Source of the DNA: Atriophallophorus winterbourni
Taxonomy: Eukaryota > Platyhelminthes > Trematoda > Plagiorchiida > Microphallidae
NCBI GenBank assembly: GCA_013407085.1
Contig: JACCGJ010016238.1
Coordinates: 1 to 64,000 of the forward strand
Reading direction: 5' to 3'
Length of the DNA: 64,000 nt
Made by a program: the position numbers and the translations under genes. Shown piece after piece: positions 8,906 to 20,933 of the stretch. The notes beneath the pieces are model-generated. The model saw nothing but the letters and a program-made list of their open reading frames with translations. It did not search any database and had not been told where the DNA came from. How positions within the stretch are numbered: the stretch's first letter is position 1; every line of letters begins with the position of its first letter.

Positions 8906-10860
8906 TGAAGAAGAAGAAGATTACTTTATTCGTGTACACGAATTTTCAGCAATAAATTAATTTCTAAACAAAATACAAATATGATAAAATGTATAAAGTG
9001 CAGCACAATGAAATTATAATCGAGATAATAAAGTGTCCGGTTACCATAGGCTAGACAAATTTGAGGGGAATTATAAAAATAAAAATTGGAAAGTAACTGG
9101 AACATCTCAGCGTCATTTAAAAAAATTTCAAGCGCTCCTTTAACTCCCCAACAGCTTTCGACTGATGAACCATGTATCGAGCCAAGTATGGAACAAAAGA
9201 TTTTCTAAATTTATTAGTTCTCGAATAGGGAATAACATAGGAACTTCGGGTGGAGGAAAAAGATTCACAAGAAGCAAGACTTTTTTTCAGTGGATGTGAA
9301 CAATCAGAAGAAATAGTTGTGATGATCCTGTTGCATTTACGAAAGTGACGATCAGCAATAGTGTATCGAATGTCATCCGCGGAACACAACTCAATCTTGA
9401 GATGAGCTTAATACTTCTGATCATCATAAAATCGCGTTCCGAAAGGCCAAGGAAAAAATACGGGGAAAGCGTAAAGGAGGCGTGGAATGATGCAAGAAAA
9501 AACAAAAAGTTGAATAACGTTTAGTCGTATGGAGCGAGAAAGGAGGCGAAGTGTATATAATGACATTTGGCGCACCTTTATGAATTGATTTGTTACATGT
9601 TTTGTCCAGCTTAGATTGTCAGATATTGTTACACCAAGATACTTGAAGCTATAACATCCTTCGAACACAGAGCCGTTAAACGAAACGCGGGGAATTTCAT
9701 CATGAAAGGCTAAATAACGCTGTCCAGTCATGTTGGAAAATACCATCTCGTTGCATTTTGAGGGATTCAAAGATAACCCAAACGTGGATGACCATTGACC
9801 AATGTTCGTAACCACTCATTCTAAAACATGTTGCTCGATCCGAAGATTATGATTCAATGCAACGGCAACGTCATCAGCGTATTTAATAATAAGTGTCGAA
9901 GAGTCACAACGAAGATCAGAAATGTAAATTGAAAATAAAAATGGGGACAATATTGCACCCTGAAGGACACCACGCGGAATCGGTATTTCACGAGAGGCTT
10001 TTCCGTTCACAACTGTATATTGGAGACGATCCTCAAAGTCGGATGCAATCCAATGAAGGATATTTGTTGTAACGCCATGGTCACATAATTTATGCAATAA
10101 AGAGTTTCTTAGAACACTGTTGAAAGCATTTGTATAATCCAGAAAACAAATTTGTACGGTTTTCAATTTACTATCTAGATATAATCCGTAAGCAAAGCGA
10201 CTGCATCAACTGTTGATCGACTTTTACGGTGAGCGAACTGATAAGCATCGTGTACCTGAGAGCTAGATGCCATTCTTCGTAGTACAATGCTTTTAAATGC
10301 TTTAAGCAACTGCGAGGTGCACGCGATCGGGCGGTATTTACCAGGATCTTTTTTTGGGATCGGGGTTAAACAGACAGATTTCCAGCAATCAGGCATAAAT
10401 GCTCTTTTCATGCAACGATTGAAAATGGATGTGATGGTGGATGAAAGTTCTCTAGCACATTTCTTTAGTAAAATGAGTGAGAGCTTGTCTGATCCTGCAG
10501 CCTTAAAACGTGATACAGCTGAAAGTGCGCAAACGACCTCGGATACGTTAGTAAAGGTTGAATTGGAAAACGAGGATGGGGGTAAAATGAAGTTCTGTGC
10601 ATCGACATTATCGGTTATGCAGGGCACAAAAGATTCATTGAAGGAATTATTATTCAAAATAAATGGGGATTTCTTGTAATTCTTTCCTCAAATTTGTTAT
10701 AGCGCACGCCATCGGTGACGACTGTTTTTTCGTTTTGATTGACCGAGAAAGATGCGCAACAGTGTTACGATTATGTATTTTGAAGGCTTTCTCTTTCAAT
10801 CTTCTAAGGCGCTTTAGGCGAACAGGGAAAAACGATGAGTACTTACAAAAATAGATTCTT
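8906..10860 (-). mobile_element. LINE with reverse transcriptase, 5'-truncated, TTC-rich 3' tail
   Basis: On the - strand the order is linker (10855-10680), reverse transcriptase fingers and palm (10657-9408), C-terminal domain (9389-9117), a 3' UTR, and the end CGTGTACACGAATAAAGTAA followed by TTC repeats at 8906-8925. The start is lost, as usual for LINEs. The same 3' end reappears at 51060-51100 and the C-terminal domain at 49985-50285. Sequence style differs from the CR1-like copies (RT motif YADD with VAVAL), so it is a second LINE family in the Jockey group. Confidence 0.8.
9117..10657 (-). pseudogene. LINE reverse transcriptase and C-terminal domain
   Basis: Four successive frames cover the enzyme. 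10657-10175 has the FKAAGSDKLS block and the PIPKKDPGKYRPIACTSQLL region. 10166-9816 has FLDYTNAFNSV, RGVLQGAILSPFLF and the catalytic KYADDVAVAL. 9815-9408 has the thumb (SKCNEMVF, FKYLGVTISD). 9389-9117 has the C-terminal SYVIPYSRTNKFRKSFVPY. The frame changes near 10170, 9815 and 9400, so it is inactive. The catalytic Asp pair is intact. Confidence 0.8.
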
Positions 10861-10879
10861 TAGGACAACAGATTGATAG

Positions 10880-12145
10880 TTAACACTAAAGTCCCTACTT
10901 GTTTGAAGGAATGTATTATGACTCCCGTTTCAAGGGTGGAAGCCTTAGTTATCCTGCAAATTACAGCAGAGTCAATCTTCTAGATTTCTCTCAGGCATTT
11001 GACCTAGTAGACCATGCGATATCGGTGAACAAGCTGCAAGCAATAGGTTTTTCAATCCATATCGATGTCCTGGGTACCTGCATTCATGCGTTCGACAAAC
11101 CTTCGGGTGCGTGTTAGACAGAGACATTCAAAATCCAGTATTGAGTACTTCAAGTGTCCGTTCTTGGCCCACGTTTATCTTTGATGTTTATCAACGACAT
11201 TGCAGGGTACACGGAAACGCCAGTTCTCTTGTTCGCTGAATATATCAAGATTTGGCTAGTCATCAACTCCCTCAGCGATACAATTCAATTCAATTCAATT
11301 CGACATTGATTCATTACATGCATGGTCTAGGGTTAACTACATATCATTTAAAACTGATAAATGCCATGTATTACGTATTAGTCTTTCTGGGGACCATAGC
11401 TATTTTCAAGCTGGCAAGATGCTCGCTGTCACAATGCAAGAAAGAGATCTCTGGGTGATTGTATAAAATGACTTCGACGGTTCTGCTCAGTGTAGTTGAG
11501 CTTCAACTATGGCAAATGGAAACTTGGGTTTTTGAAGCGCGCATTAAAAACAATCGATCCACGTTTCATTCCGTTTATCTTCATGCGTACATCAGGCCAC
11601 ACTTTGAGTATTCTGTCTCCATCTGGATCCCATTTTTGAAACGTAATCAGCACGCCTTTTAACAGCCATAGAGACGAGCTACAAAGCATATCAAGCGGCT
11701 AAGCTTCGTCTGCTACGCGGAATGTCTTACAACTATACAATTATTCTCTACAAACTACCATCGCATCTGAACTAATCTGATCCCTACGCACGTGAAATTG
11801 ACGGAAGAATCTCAAACATATAGGAGTATGCTGAGAATGGTCCCAGAATTGAGAAAGCGTGGTCATCATATGAAGTTTTCACATCAACACAGTAAATTGG
11901 ACTCCCACAGACTCTCCTTTGCCTCGTACTTCGAACTATCTAGCTCTTTCGGTTATTTCTGCTTCGTCAGTAAAATTTTTTTTAAAAATGCATCGACATC
12001 CATTTTTATGACAAGATACGCAATTCTTATTTATGCTTTCATCACGATTATAATCTTTGGGCAAATTCACCATATATTTTCCTTTATCCGCAGCGTTTTC
12101 CGTCCCAACCAATATGGAGCACGTTTCTCTTCGACCATTTAGCTG
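10880..12145 (+). mobile_element. highly decayed LINE, RT half
   Basis: Scattered matches to the reverse transcriptase of the CR1-like family appear in order: NLLDFSQAFDLVDHAI (about 10975), a GPRLSLMFINDIAG-like piece (about 11170), a damaged FADDIK motif (LFAEYIKIW, about 11230), the AYIRPHFEYSVSIW block (about 11585) and the LRKRGHHMKFSHQHSK C-terminal block (about 11850). Stops and shifts are frequent. The 3' end is not sharp. Bases 12150-12610 are AT-rich with nothing recognised. Confidence 0.6.
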
Positions 12146-12689
12146 AACTGCTGAAACTTATTCAGACTTAATTTGCTCACTATACTGTGGTTATTCCATT
12201 AAGCTTGTAGCTTTTTTCCAGCAATACATCATTGCCTATTTCTTATTGAATGGTTTATTAAATCGCGTTAACGTGTTAATATTCAAAAGGGAATTAGACA
12301 CTAACTATCAAAACCGATTTTGAAATATTATATAGTAATGAAAACATAGAAAAAAACATTTTGAATGTTCCCGCATTTTTGCATTATTTGCTGAATCGAC
12401 GACCTCTTAACGTGCTGGTAAAGATAATCCCTAAATTACTTTCTAGATATCCGAAAAATGCAGCATGTGAACCATAATACATGTATATTTAATATCAAAG
12501 TACCAGGTGCACAACTGCATAAAGTAGAAGAAAATCTGGACTCCTGTTTGACAATCTTCAACCACATGCAACTGTAACTCAAACCGAAATTTAAAACAGG
12601 TCTGATAATTCATATAGTGATTCGTGGTCAAGCAAACAAGGCGCTTATGAATGACCAAAGTTATGTGTTGCTCACATCCCCCAAAATTG

Positions 12690-12735
12690 CACTTCGCAAC
12701 CGGTTTCTGGTTGTTTGCCGTCATCAGGTGGAGAC
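12690..12735 (-). ncRNA. hammerhead ribozyme-like, weak stem I
   Basis: The - strand has CTGATGA, a stem II region CGGCAAACAACCA, GAAA, ACCGGT and T (GTT triplet). Core residues are intact, but stem I pairs poorly (CTCCAC against GCGAAG), so activity is doubtful. Confidence 0.5.
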
Positions 12736-12929
12736 AGCAAGATTAGGTTCAGTGAGACTTGAAAAGTGGATAAATCGTAAACAAAATTATAGTTCCATGA
12801 TACTGTTGCATAGGGTTCATACAACGAACCACGATGTTCAAACACAGAATCACATAGCGATTCGTAGTGAAGCACACAAGGCGCTTATGTATAACCAAAT
12901 TTATGTGTTGCTCACATCCCCCGAAATTA

Positions 12930-12976
12930 CACTCCACAACCGGTTTCTGGCTGTTTGCCGTCATCAGGTGGAGACA
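12930..12976 (-). ncRNA. hammerhead ribozyme, intact core
   Basis: The - strand has stem I CTCCAC paired with GTGGAG (six perfect pairs), CTGATGA, stem II GGC/GCC with an AAACA loop and a C-A mismatch next to the core, GAAA, ACCGGT as minimal stem III, and T17 (GTT triplet, allowed by the NUH rule). With its neighbour 240 bases away it would release a unit-length RNA. Confidence 0.7.
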
Positions 12977-13689
12977 CTGAGATTAGGTTCAGTGAGCCTT
13001 GAAAACTGTGGATAAATGCTAAACAAGATTATACTTGAATGCCACTGTTGCATAGGGTTCTTACAACTAACCACGATGTTCAAACACAAAATCACATAGT
13101 GACTCGTGGTCAAGCATTCAAGGCGCTTATGGATGACCAAAGTCGTTGAAGGAAAAGTAATTTTTACGTCCACCCATGAAACTTTTGAGTTATGTGTGAG
13201 TTAGTGAATTTCTTAATGTTGTTCAGGATGCGCGAATTCAAATGAAAATTATGATAGCCATTCACAATAATTTTCCATTTAGGAAAGTTGTAATTTTTTG
13301 CGATAACGTTCAGAACATCTCGAGGTAGACTGCTGATTCCGTATCAAAGAAAACCCAGAAAGCATCTGCAAATCACTTTTGAATGCGTTAGTTGTATTCC
13401 AATGAATCAAATACATGAATTATTCCCAAAATTTGGCAATCCATCAATACGTAGCATGACGCTTTGGTCACAACAATAATGGACTACGGTAGTATACTAC
13501 AGTGGCTAAAATACTTCAAATTTTGTGCACGAAAGCACTGATTTCAGAATGGCCACTACTTGAGTGCACGATAAGCTGCGGCAGCACAATTAAAGTTGGC
13601 CTTAGCCAGTTCAGCTAAATTTCCAAACCACCGTATAATAATTAAATATGAACACAGTTGCCAGAAAGAAAAGTCAACTTAAAGTAAAT

Positions 13690-16500
13690 ATACTGCTTCG
13701 TGTCTGTTTTTCATCGAAACATAAAACGCATTTGCATGTGTCTATGTAACATCCAGTGCAGCCCAACACAGCTTATTGAGACACTCGACCGTTTGTTTTG
13801 CTCAGCTCCCAGCGTACTTATCTTGGGCGATTTCAACCTCCCAGACATAGATTGGCCTGTCTCTACATGTGTAATCACCCAGCAATCTGAAACGTTTCTC
13901 GAACTTTTCCATAATCATGCGTTGCACAAGCATGCGAATGATCCTAAAAGGTTTCGTCATGGAATCACTCCATCCACTCTTGACTTGGTATTGTCGTCGC
14001 ACCTAGAAGCCATTAGGTATTCAAAGTACCTACCACCGCTCGGCAATAGCTATCAATGATAAGCTTAGAAGCGATGTTGTGTTTCCACAAACCCTTCTCT
14101 CATCCTAGACACAATTTTAAGCTGGTAGACTGGGATTTAATCCAGCAGAATACAAAATCTTCCCTTCTGTTATCTAGCGATTCCAATATAAGTGAAAATT
14201 AGGATAGAATTCATAAGTATCTAAGCGAGTTACAAGAGCAGCACGCTCCTATGCAGTGCGCGAGAATTAATCAAAGACGGCCTTGGTGGGATCCTCGCGT
14301 CCGTAGGTCTACCGTAAACGGGATCGCCTATGGCGGCTAAATTAGCTATCCTTTACTTCTGGTTCTTGGGCCCGCTACAAAACCGCTCAGTTTGTCTGTG
14401 TTAAATTACAGCGTGTGCACAAACAGGATTTTAAGTTATCCTAAGCTAGGGATGGTAAATCCAACCCGAAAAGGTTTTATAGCTACACACAGTCAAAAGG
14501 AAAAACTAGGGAAATCATAGGAGATTTGAAACCGAAGGACGGAAAAGTAGCTGATACCGACCTGTCTAAGGCGACTGCCTTCTCAGGGATTTTCAGTTGC
14601 GCTCAACCTGATGTCCATGTATTAGATGAGTTGTCATTTAATGAGGCTGAGGTGTATTTCGCACTTATCCATGTTCGGGTCAACAAATCTGATGGACCGG
14701 ATGGCATCTACTCAATTATGCTTAAAAATCTTGCCTCAGTGCATACCGAACCCTTTTGCTAGCTCTTTAATTCATACCCGCAACTGGGAGTGGTTCCCAG
14801 TTAGTGGAAGGCAGCCATAGTCTTGGCAATACACAAGGGTGTTTGCAGGTCAAATGTTGAAAACTATAGACCTGTCAACCTGACTAGCATCGTCTAAAAA
14901 GTACTAGAAAAACTATTGCGTGACAAAATCTGTCAGCATTCTCTGTTGAGTGTAACTCAACATGGATTTCTTAGGGGCAGATCCTGCCTGACTAAACTTA
15001 ATAGTTTTCTCGAGACTGCAACGAAAATGCTGGACAAAGGAAAGCCAGTCGCATCCTTCTGCTTAGATTTTAGAAATGCTTATGATTCCGTGAGTCACCG
15101 CCTTCTAGAGATAAAGCTGGCAGTCTACTTGCTTGGATAAAAGCATTCCTTTCAGTTAGGACATCCAGAGTTCGGGTTGGGTATACGTTGTCTAGCCTAA
15201 CCGACGTGATCAGAGGGGTCCCTCAAGGGTCGCTACTCGGTCCTCTTCTATTCCTAATTTTCATTGATGACTTGTCGTCTGCCTTGTAGTGTCCATGCTT
15301 CATTTTCGCGGATAATGTGAAGTTCATCGGATCAACGGATGAAGATAACTTGATGCACGACCTTGAGCGGGTCATAAACTGGTCATACCAGAGGGACCTC
15401 CCACTGATCCTTATTAAAAGCAAACGCTTATCTGGACAGGGTGATAAGATTTCCTTACAGGTGTCGGGATATTCTCTCAGTGTTAACGCCGCACAGTGTG
15501 TTTAGGATTTAGGAGTATTGGTTAGGGCTGACTTAAAATTGGAGGACCAATGTGCCGCTGCGGCTCAGCGTGCACGCAAGGTATTTTTCGGCTGAAATCA
15601 GTGCTATCGAACAGAATACCCGATGTATTCCTGCCTCTTTACAAGACATTAGTTCGACCGCATCTCGAATATTGTGTTCGGGCGTGGTGTCCTCACTACA
15701 AAAGGACATCCATTGACTTGAAAGCGTAAATCGCCTCGCGACTCGCATGATTGAGGGTCAGCGAGGGAAACCGTAAGCTGCGCGCCTGAAGACCATCGAT
15801 CTTTTTGTCCCTTAGGCGCCGTCGTTTAAGAGGTGTCTTTGTAGTGGACTAAAGAAAAACGTCTGCACTACACACAACACGGCAAAAATGGAAGGAACTC
15901 ACTAAAAGTCCAAAGGAGCAAATGTCCAAATAAAGATTCAGTGAAGTCCAACGATAGCGAAATAATCCACACAAGAAAGTCCAAGAGATGGAATCCAAGG
16001 TGCAGAAAGTGCTAAAATGTTGGAGAATTTGGTAATCATAATTCCGGCTCACGGCGACGCACGGAGCGGCGCAACCACCAAACAAGACAAAGTCCGAGTT
16101 CCAAATTATATTAACCGCCAAAAAGTATATAGTAGAAGCATTAATACGAATGAAGTTTACATGGTAAAAATCGAATAAGTATACAAGTCAAAATAGTGTA
16201 TGTATAAAATACGAAGTGAAAGTAGTTCACTACAACTTAATTGAAACCGTTAAGGTCTCGAAGGGTTTGAGTGGCGCGCCAATGAACGACTTCTTTACCT
16301 TAAGTCCGGAGCTGGGCACCGAGGCCATTCACTTAAAATTGATAAGAAACGATGTCGGCTAGACTCCAGTAAACACTTGTACAGCCTTAGGGTTGTAAAC
16401 GTCCGGAACATTCTTCCAGAAGAACTTATATCCTGCCGTACCGTCTTGGAGTTTTAAGCAGGGTCTGGACCGCAACTGGTGTAAGTTGTTTTCCTGAATA
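13690..16500 (+). mobile_element. decayed LINE (endonuclease to C-terminus), with an insert
   Basis: Endonuclease pieces lie at 13700-14060 (ILGDFNLPDIDWP, PSTLDLVLSS). RT pieces lie at 14526-15750 (NKSDGPDGIYS at about 14685, an NYRPVNLTSIV-like block at about 14860, CLDFRNAYDSVSH at about 15060, GVPQGSLLGPLLFLIFIDD at about 15215). The C-terminal domain runs from about 15815 to 16480 and is split by the insert at 15840-16234. There are many stops. It is closest in style to the element at 57.3-61.4 kb. Bases 13155-13690 before it show nothing I recognise. Confidence 0.7.
15840..16234 (+). mobile_element. 395 bp insert with TGTAGTG...CACTACA ends (solo-LTR-like)
   Basis: The C-terminal LINE protein runs up to a Leu-Arg-Gly-Val-Phe-Val stretch at 15838 and resumes at LIETVKV at about 16238, so the bases between are an insertion. 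The insert begins TGTAGTGGACT and ends AGTTCACTACA, giving imperfect 11 bp inverted ends and the TG...CA ends of an LTR. It has no coding capacity. No convincing target duplication is visible. It could be a solo LTR or a small non-autonomous element. Confidence 0.5.
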
Positions 16501-17020
16501 CTCTCAATTATCGCTATACAAGCTTATGTAGTTCACATTTAGCGTTCTCCCGTAAATCAAGTAAAGGCTAGAGTTCTCTGCTTCAATAATTTATTATATA
16601 CGATTCTACTTCAGCCAACATCTCACCGTGCCGGTGAAGTGAAACTGCTTTTTCTTTTTACAGCAACGGTTATAACGCGTTGATCACTATATATAATCCG
16701 GATAACCTCTTGGCGTCGCGATCGTCGGAGATTTTAAATATACAAAAAACGTTCTGGAAGTGCTGGTTGCTTCTCTGCGGCTTTCCACCGAAAGAAATTC
16801 TGGACGCTGGATTGGCTCGTTAGCCACATATTGTCCTGTGCAAACTGAACTGAACTGAAGTGAACCATCCTTAAGCTGCTGCAGTTCCTACTACCTCAAA
16901 AATGAGAGAAATTCACTTGTTAGAACACTGGTTTCTAGGGCATTGTGAAAATATACTATCTGATTCGAACTCACTTATGTCTTATGTTGTTTATACGGTT
17001 TATTTTATGTGTCTTCTCAG

Positions 17021-17248
17021 ACGCCCGCCTTATTGAATAAGATGGAAAATGATCATAGTTGTTTACACACCAGGTCTATTCTTGTCCAGCATTTCTACTC
17101 TTTGCTGTCAAAAGGAGAGAAAACGGTCCTAAATGAATTATTAGAATTCATTGCGGTCAGAAGCTGTGTTAGAATCAGAGTAAATGATCTTATCTATGAT
17201 TCCGTTAGAATGACAGACGTTGCTAAACCATCTGACCTTCTCACTTAA
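17021..17248 (+). CDS. candidate terminal exon, unidentified protein
   Basis: A good acceptor (TGTGTCTTCTCAG) precedes 75 open codons ending in TAA. The protein is not repeat-like, with stretches such as HFYSLLSKGEKTVLNELLEF. I do not recognise it. It lies between LINE fragments but matches none of them. Bases 16500-17000 on its left contain only a weak GDFK-like trace of LINE endonuclease. It may be an exon of an unknown gene or chance. Confidence 0.25.
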   Translation, partial: TPALLNKMENDHSCLHTRSILVQHFYSLLSKGEKTVLNELLEFIAVRSCVRIRVNDLIYDSVRMTDVAKPSDLLT

Positions 17249-17289
17249 GCCTCACTTTTAAGTTAGCTTCCTTCGTTTGTTCTTACATA

Positions 17290-17375
17290 TTCCTAGGCCT
17301 GGGCTACCTGACATTACCACGCACGTGTTCCGACTGTGCGGAATGTGCGTGGATCATGCTTGTGTTTCAATACCA
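17290..17375 (-). repeat. short interspersed repeat S, partial
   Basis: The words CTAGGCCTGGGCTACCTGAC, GACTGTGCGG and GGATCATGCTTGTG, in this order, identify a reverse copy of the short repeat S, which is described at 49605-49895. Only the end half is present. Confidence 0.6.
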
Positions 17376-17639
17376 GATTTTAGTCTTTAAACTCACAAAA
17401 GACCAATTCCGCTTTGATCAAGAAGTAAATATTCTTTCCAATTTGTTCATCATTAATATACTAATGGATGCATACACCTTTAAGCTACAATTAACTGGAT
17501 GTTGAATAAGAGACTGAACACAACATTCAAAGCGTACATTCCACAAATCTTTACAGGATAGAGCCATTAATAGTCAATAGTATATTATGGTACAAAAGCT
17601 ATGAGCTCAAAATATAACCATAGGATAGTCAGTACATGG

Positions 17640-18445
17640 GGTCGGGTGGTGTTCAGCGGGTTCGGCGTCAATTGTCAAAGTTCAGTAAAGGGTGGGGTTG
17701 TGTATCATAACAGTCAATACAGGGGGAGATGAATCGGCGGGGTTCCGTAAACGTATCTGGAAAGGGAGAGAAAAATAGGTGCAGTATCGGGAAGAAGAAA
17801 AAGCGAGAATCCATTAAACTTGTTGAGAAAAATAGAGATAAGCGTCAAGTCGCTTTTTAAAAATCGAGAGCGATGGGGAGGTTTCGACAAAAACTGGTAG
17901 ATCATTCCAAAAACGAGGAGTACGGACAGAAAAAATTTTTACGGTAGTTCAACCGACTGGGCTGGTGGTCTAGCTTGAAAAATGCCCCCAGGTTCCGGAA
18001 CTGGGTGCCATCAAAAACAGTCCATGGCACGGATGTTTGTTCTCCTTAAGGATCTGAAAAACCAGTATCAGATCACTTCGGATGCGACGGTAACTGATCG
18101 GAAACACTTTGAGTTGCTGGAGTCGGTCCTCATCGTTCAGTAAACTGAGTCGTTTGACGAGCTTTGTGAACCTCCATTGAGCCTGCTCTAGGACGTGATG
18201 GTCACGCTTTAGCCATGGAGACCAAATGGATACCGCATATTCCAGGCGGGGTCTGATGTATGCGTGTAGTAGCGAGGAAAAGAGGCGGCGGTCAAAAGAT
18301 CCGAATACCCTTTTGAAGAGCCCTACGTTGCGATTGGCGACTGATGATGCGAGGGAACATTGGCCTGAGCACCCAAGATCACTTTGAACCAATACGCCGA
18401 GGTCCTTTTCTAGCATACTCACCGAAAGTTCGGTGAAAAGCATAA
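17640..18445 (-). mobile_element. LINE 3' fragment (RT thumb and C-terminal domain)
   Basis: The - strand frame 18443-17970 contains EKDLGVLVQSDLGCSGQCS, LLHAYIRPRLEYAVSIWSPW and RRIRSDLILVFQIL, the standard C-terminal blocks of CR1-like ORF2. A second frame at 17905-17714 continues toward the end of the protein. It is 5'-truncated. Bases 18450-20015 to the right are about 1.6 kb in which I see no gene or known repeat. Confidence 0.75.
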
Positions 18446-20017
18446 CAAATTATTCTGGCTCACTTGGTGACAGTCATACATTGCTTATCCATCTGGAATC
18501 GGTAATGCGAAAATAATCAACCCATTAAGTTTTTGCATTTTGGATCTACAAAGCCTACCATCCAACAAAGTTATCGAACGTGTTGATCTTTGAGATGGAA
18601 TTAGATGCGAATTGTACATATTATCTGTTACCAAAAATTAGAAAGAATATCTATATTTATGTCGTTGTTCACAAACTTTATTCAATTATTTCACACTGCT
18701 GGCAAATATTGCTTTATTTTGCTGGTAAACTGAAGACGTAATATCGAAGCCTAAAGAATTCAGCTGCGTGTCATCGAATTTTAGGTATTTGGAATAGAAT
18801 AGAATTTTAAAAATCGGATTTCCAGCAACTGTTGCTAACAGCTGCGTCCATAATTTATATCACCAGTGCTAGCTTTTGATTCACCTAACTATCTTCAGAA
18901 TACTTTTATCCACAGTTTAACTTAGCGTCATGCGCAAAATAATACTTGAAGCTAGGGAATTTACCCGTTCGTATATCACCATCATTTTCATTATGTACCG
19001 CGAGTCTGAAGCTAGCCCAATAGACCAGGATTGGCCAAACAATTTAAGGATTAATGAGTGATAAATGGCGCACTAACAAATTCTAAGCATATAGTAAACG
19101 GCTTTAAATTGTTTACTGTGTGTAATTTTGTTTTTTCTTTCCAGCGCGTTGTTACTGAACATTAATCTAGTGCGATATCTTGTGTACCTTACAAAAGCTC
19201 CGACGTCGTACAGTCATATTGCTTGCAACTGAAAACAATAAATATTTTTCGTTTCTAGTTAAGTTCTTGGCAGCCCTCCCATATATGAAACTTCTTCATC
19301 AAAGTTTGCCGACCTTACTCTTCGAAAACATAGTATTCTCTATAATCTATTCAAGTTAGCAGTTTTTCATAGAACTTCAGCGCACACAAAATAATAGCTT
19401 TTGGCCATGTGCCCATTATCTGTACTATTGACGTGTCGTTTTGTCTATAATCTCGCTCGTTTATACGTCCGCCCAACTGCGCTAACATACACAATTTGTA
19501 CCACGTACGTTGGTCTAGTGATGCTCACACCAAAATGGTGTTGGAATCGTTTTGATTAACTGAGCTTGATTTGTTTAATTGAAAAATCTTTCGTCAACAG
19601 TCGCTTTTCTAGAAAGACTACATGGGTCACGCCGATATTGCAATAAATTCCGGTTTGCACAGATCGATGTTACAACCGGCATAGACGATCTGAGAACTGT
19701 GTTGGCTACAGGTTTTGCCCTTAAAGGTGTGACATGATGTTTAAGCTTTCATCTCATTCGACATACGGAATGGATTTTAATTATTTTTGTTTCATACTTC
19801 TTTTAATTTTCTCAATATATCCTGCTGAGATACCAATACGACGGATTACATAAGACCTTCCGACGTTCTATTATTTTTCCTGACGTCCCATTCGTTCTCT
19901 CATTTTCGCTCACACCTACCGAATGAGTTTCTTGCAATGAATTGACTACATTTCACACAGCAACTGCAAAAATTTTGATGTCGTTTTCTAATTACATATT
20001 ATTATCTCATATTTGCA

Positions 20018-20450
20018 CGGATGTGCAAACGTGCAGTACTTCTGTGTTTTACAGCTAAAACCGTGTTAAATTAACTTGCCACTGCTAGTGAGCTGCATGT
20101 GAAAACACGCTGGAGTCTTAATGGCGTTGTTTTTTTATTTCACACATATGTCTATGCCTGGGCAACCAGATAGTATCTTAGCCCACGTGAAGTCTATGAC
20201 TGTGCGGCACTTTGCCTGGATCAGGCTTGTGATTTCATACATACATGGTGGTGTGAAAGCACAAGCCTGATTCAGGCAAAATGCCGCACAGTCAGTGACT
20301 TGGCTAAGATACATACGTACATCATACGTAAACCCGATGGAGTATCACTGCAATTTCTATTCTAGTTCAATTTTTCATATCTGTCTAGGCCTCGACAACC
20401 GGACAGTATCTTTGCTTGGAGCAGGCTTGTGATTTTATACAAACATACAT
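20018..20450. repeat. cluster of three short repeats S (reverse, forward, reverse)
   Basis: A nearly complete reverse copy (20018-20247) ends in ATACATACAT. It is followed head to head by a truncated forward copy (20250-20320) and another reverse piece (20360-20450). The head-to-head junction makes an imperfect palindrome around AGGCTTGTGATTTCATACAT and AAAGCACAAGCCTGATTCAG. Confidence 0.75.
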
Positions 20451-20457
20451 AATTTTA

Positions 20458-20775
20458 GTAATGTGTTGCTCACATCCCCCGCACTTACACGCCACTACCG
20501 GTTTCTGGCTGTTTGTCGTCATCAGGTGAAGCCAGTAAGATTATGTTCAGTGAGCATTGAAACAGTGGAGAATTGGTAGACAAAGTTATACTGGAATGTC
20601 ACTGTTACATAGGGTTCGAACAACGCTATTCGAACACAGAATCACCTAGTGATTCCTGGTCAAGCACTCAAGGCGCTCATGGATGGCCAAAGTAATATGT
20701 TTCTCACATCCCCCGCACTTACACACCACTGCTAGTTTTTCACTGTTTGCCGTCATCAGGTGGAGACAGTAAGAT
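20458..20775 (+). repeat. satellite array 3, period 234 bp
   Basis: The hammerhead-flanking block CGTCATCAGG occurs at 20517 and 20751, giving a 234 bp period and about 1.4 units. The array lies directly upstream of the first recognised PGGHG exon. Confidence 0.8.
20489..20534 (-). ncRNA. hammerhead ribozyme-like (array 3, unit 1)
   Basis: The - strand has CTGATGA, CGACAAACAGCCA, GAAA, ACCGGT and A (GTA triplet), with stem I of about four pairs (TCAC with GTGG). Stem II is weak. The second unit (20725-20770) has AAAA in place of GAAA and a lost ACCGGT, so it is dead. Confidence 0.5.
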
Positions 20776-20933
20776 TAATTAATTAAGCAATTAATTAATT
20801 AAAATAATTATATTCATTGAAATATTTGATGGTTTTACCTCACGTTTATTGTAAAGCCCTTATTTAGCCAGTGATTATTATTGACATTTAAATTTTCACC
20901 TAACGGATTCGATCATTTTGTTACGCATTACAG

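Larger units (their letters stand above)
12613..13150 (+). repeat. satellite array 2, 240-242 bp units with hammerheads
   Basis: The unit start ATAGTGATTCG recurs at 12613, 12854 and 13096, giving about 2.2 units. The hammerhead blocks in units 1 and 2 are exactly 240 bases apart. The ORFs drawn over this array on both strands are shadows. Relatives, some partial, occur at 1809, 2580, 20458, 22440, 24540, 41130 and 45930. Confidence 0.85.

Noticed and set aside
12443..13173. Several 67-132 residue ORFs on both strands
   Set aside because: They are periodic with the 240 bp satellite unit and overlap hammerhead cores. No frame is better kept than others.
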